Assembly: GCA_035356615.1 (NCBI GenBank)
Contig: DAOQSN010000024.1
Coordinates: 18,685-82,684 of the forward strand
From: JAKQDH01 sp029558835
Lineage (GTDB): Bacteria; Planctomycetota; Phycisphaerae; UBA1845
DNA length: 64,000 nt
Reading direction: 5' to 3'
Shown: piece after piece, positions 63,350 through 64,000 of the stretch
Layout of the letters: each line of letters starts with the position of its first letter
How positions within the stretch are numbered: the stretch's first letter is position 1
Notes under the pieces: generated by a model
Seen by the model: only the letters and a program-made list of their open reading frames with translations
Database searches by the model: none
What the model was told of the DNA's origin: nothing
Made by a program: the position numbers and the translations under genes

Positions 63350-64000
63350 CTACGGCAGCGCCGGGAGCTGTTTCCCAAAGTACGCAACCGGGTACGGCGA
63401 CGCGCCGTTGAGCAGGTTGATGAGCGTCAGCATGTCGGCCACCGTCACCGTGCCCGACCGGTTGATGTCACACTGGTGCAGAACCGGCGTGCCTCCGCCG
63501 AACACCGCGTTGATCTGGTTGATCACCTGCACAATATCCTGAGCATTCGAGGTCCGGCTGCCGTCGGCGTCGGCCGGCAGGTAGCCGAGGCGGATGCGGT
63601 CCGTCGGGTCCCCACCCAGCAGGGTGATGACCGTCCATGCCCTCGGGTCAATCGGGCGATCCAAGGCCAGCAGCGCCGTGTTGCTGGAGATGGGCAGCAC
63701 GGCCGCCACGAGCGGGGCCACCCCATCACAGGCACCGCTGACACACACTTCGGTCACCAGGAAATCGGTGGGCGCTAAGCCGTCGAAGTCAGCGTCGAAG
63801 GTCACGTGCAGGCTGGCCCAGCCCTGATCCTCCAGCGTACTCGGGTCGATGGGCACCCGGGCGTCGATCCAGCCGTCGGCAGGATTGCTGCTGACGATGT
63901 GGATCTCGTCACAACTGCCTTCGCTGAAGATCAACGTGCCACCGCTGACGTTGCCGAGGTTGACGCTGAACGACGGCACGGGGTCGAAACCCGCCTCAAA
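63350..64000 (-). CDS. Secreted-type protein with dockerin-like C-terminus, 5' part outside the window
   Basis: The last 217 residues of a larger protein; the frame is open through the window edge (FEAGFDPVPSFSVNLGN at the top). The visible part has a beta-sandwich-like section (GWASLHVTFDADFDGLAPTD). Two dockerin type I-like calcium loops follow, DADGSRTSNAQDIVQVINQI and DINRSGTVTVADMLTLINLL. In Planctomycetota such tails end many large exported proteins. The upstream domains, and so the function, are not visible. Confidence 0.75.
   Translation of the reverse strand, partial: FEAGFDPVPSFSVNLGNVSGGTLIFSEGSCDEIHIVSSNPADGWIDARVPIDPSTLEDQGWASLHVTFDADFDGLAPTDFLVTEVCVSGACDGVAPLVAAVLPISSNTALLALDRPIDPRAWTVITLLGGDPTDRIRLGYLPADADGSRTSNAQDIVQVINQINAVFGGGTPVLHQCDINRSGTVTVADMLTLINLLNGASPYPVAYFGKQLPALP

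Overview
The window is GC-rich bacterial chromosome, most likely from a member of the Planctomycetota (Phycisphaerae-like). This is inferred from gene content: secreted FG-GAP beta-propeller proteins ending in dockerin/EF-hand-like 'DCNGN..DACD' motifs, DUF4159 and DUF4190-type proteins, an OleA/OleB pair, and very abundant interspersed palindromic repeats. Some of these repeats lie in frame inside genes. No tRNA, rRNA operon, CRISPR array or intact insertion sequence was seen. One RNA gene, the RNase P RNA, is clear on the minus strand at 48.6-49.0 kb.

Layout. 0-8 kb: a partial hypothetical, a small membrane protein, a P1B metal ATPase and a giant FG-GAP lipoprotein. 8.6-13.3 kb: thiol peroxidase, a DUF4190-like protein and a large DUF4159 protein. 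13.9-22 kb: an SppA-type protease, a transglutaminase-like membrane protein, and a two-gene operon ending in a trifunctional AroD-AroE-AroK fusion. 22.3-25.6 kb: one-carbon genes folD and ftcD, and a GNAT acetyltransferase. 26.5-33.7 kb: an enlarged valS, a membrane protein, a secreted FG-GAP protein and an orphan MalK/UgpC-type ATPase.

34.6-42.7 kb: a co-directional acyl-CoA cluster of three acyl-CoA dehydrogenases, a 3-hydroxyacyl-CoA dehydrogenase, an enoyl-CoA hydratase, a B12-dependent acyl-CoA mutase large chain, and a fused B12-binding/G-protein chaperone. The mutase carries the Phe/Gln active-site pair of isobutyryl-CoA mutase rather than the Tyr/Arg pair of methylmalonyl-CoA mutase. 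Read together, the cluster would take isobutyryl-CoA (for example from valine) through butyryl-, crotonyl- and 3-hydroxybutyryl-CoA to acetoacetyl-CoA. 42.9-45.1 kb: OleB- and OleA-like genes for head-to-head hydrocarbon synthesis, without OleC or OleD nearby. 45.6-48.2 kb: a metzincin lipoprotein and three small genes in a Mu-phage-like order.

50.0-61.6 kb: a minus-strand defence island. In transcription order it holds a HerA/DUF87 ATPase, a type III-like DNA methyltransferase (Mod), HicB, HicA, a type III-like restriction helicase-nuclease (Res) and a membrane-anchored NERD protein. The Mod gene carries a REP-associated tyrosine transposase (RAYT) and its palindromes inserted in frame, giving one uninterrupted reading frame of about 1,560 codons. 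61.6-63.3 kb is gene-poor, and the window ends in a partial dockerin-bearing secreted protein.

The two strongest points are the isobutyryl-CoA cluster with its rearranged IcmF parts, and the RAYT-in-methyltransferase within a defence island that also holds HicBA. Several palindrome families have entered coding sequence in frame in mod, aroDEK, the DUF4159 gene and others, and appear to serve as interdomain linkers.
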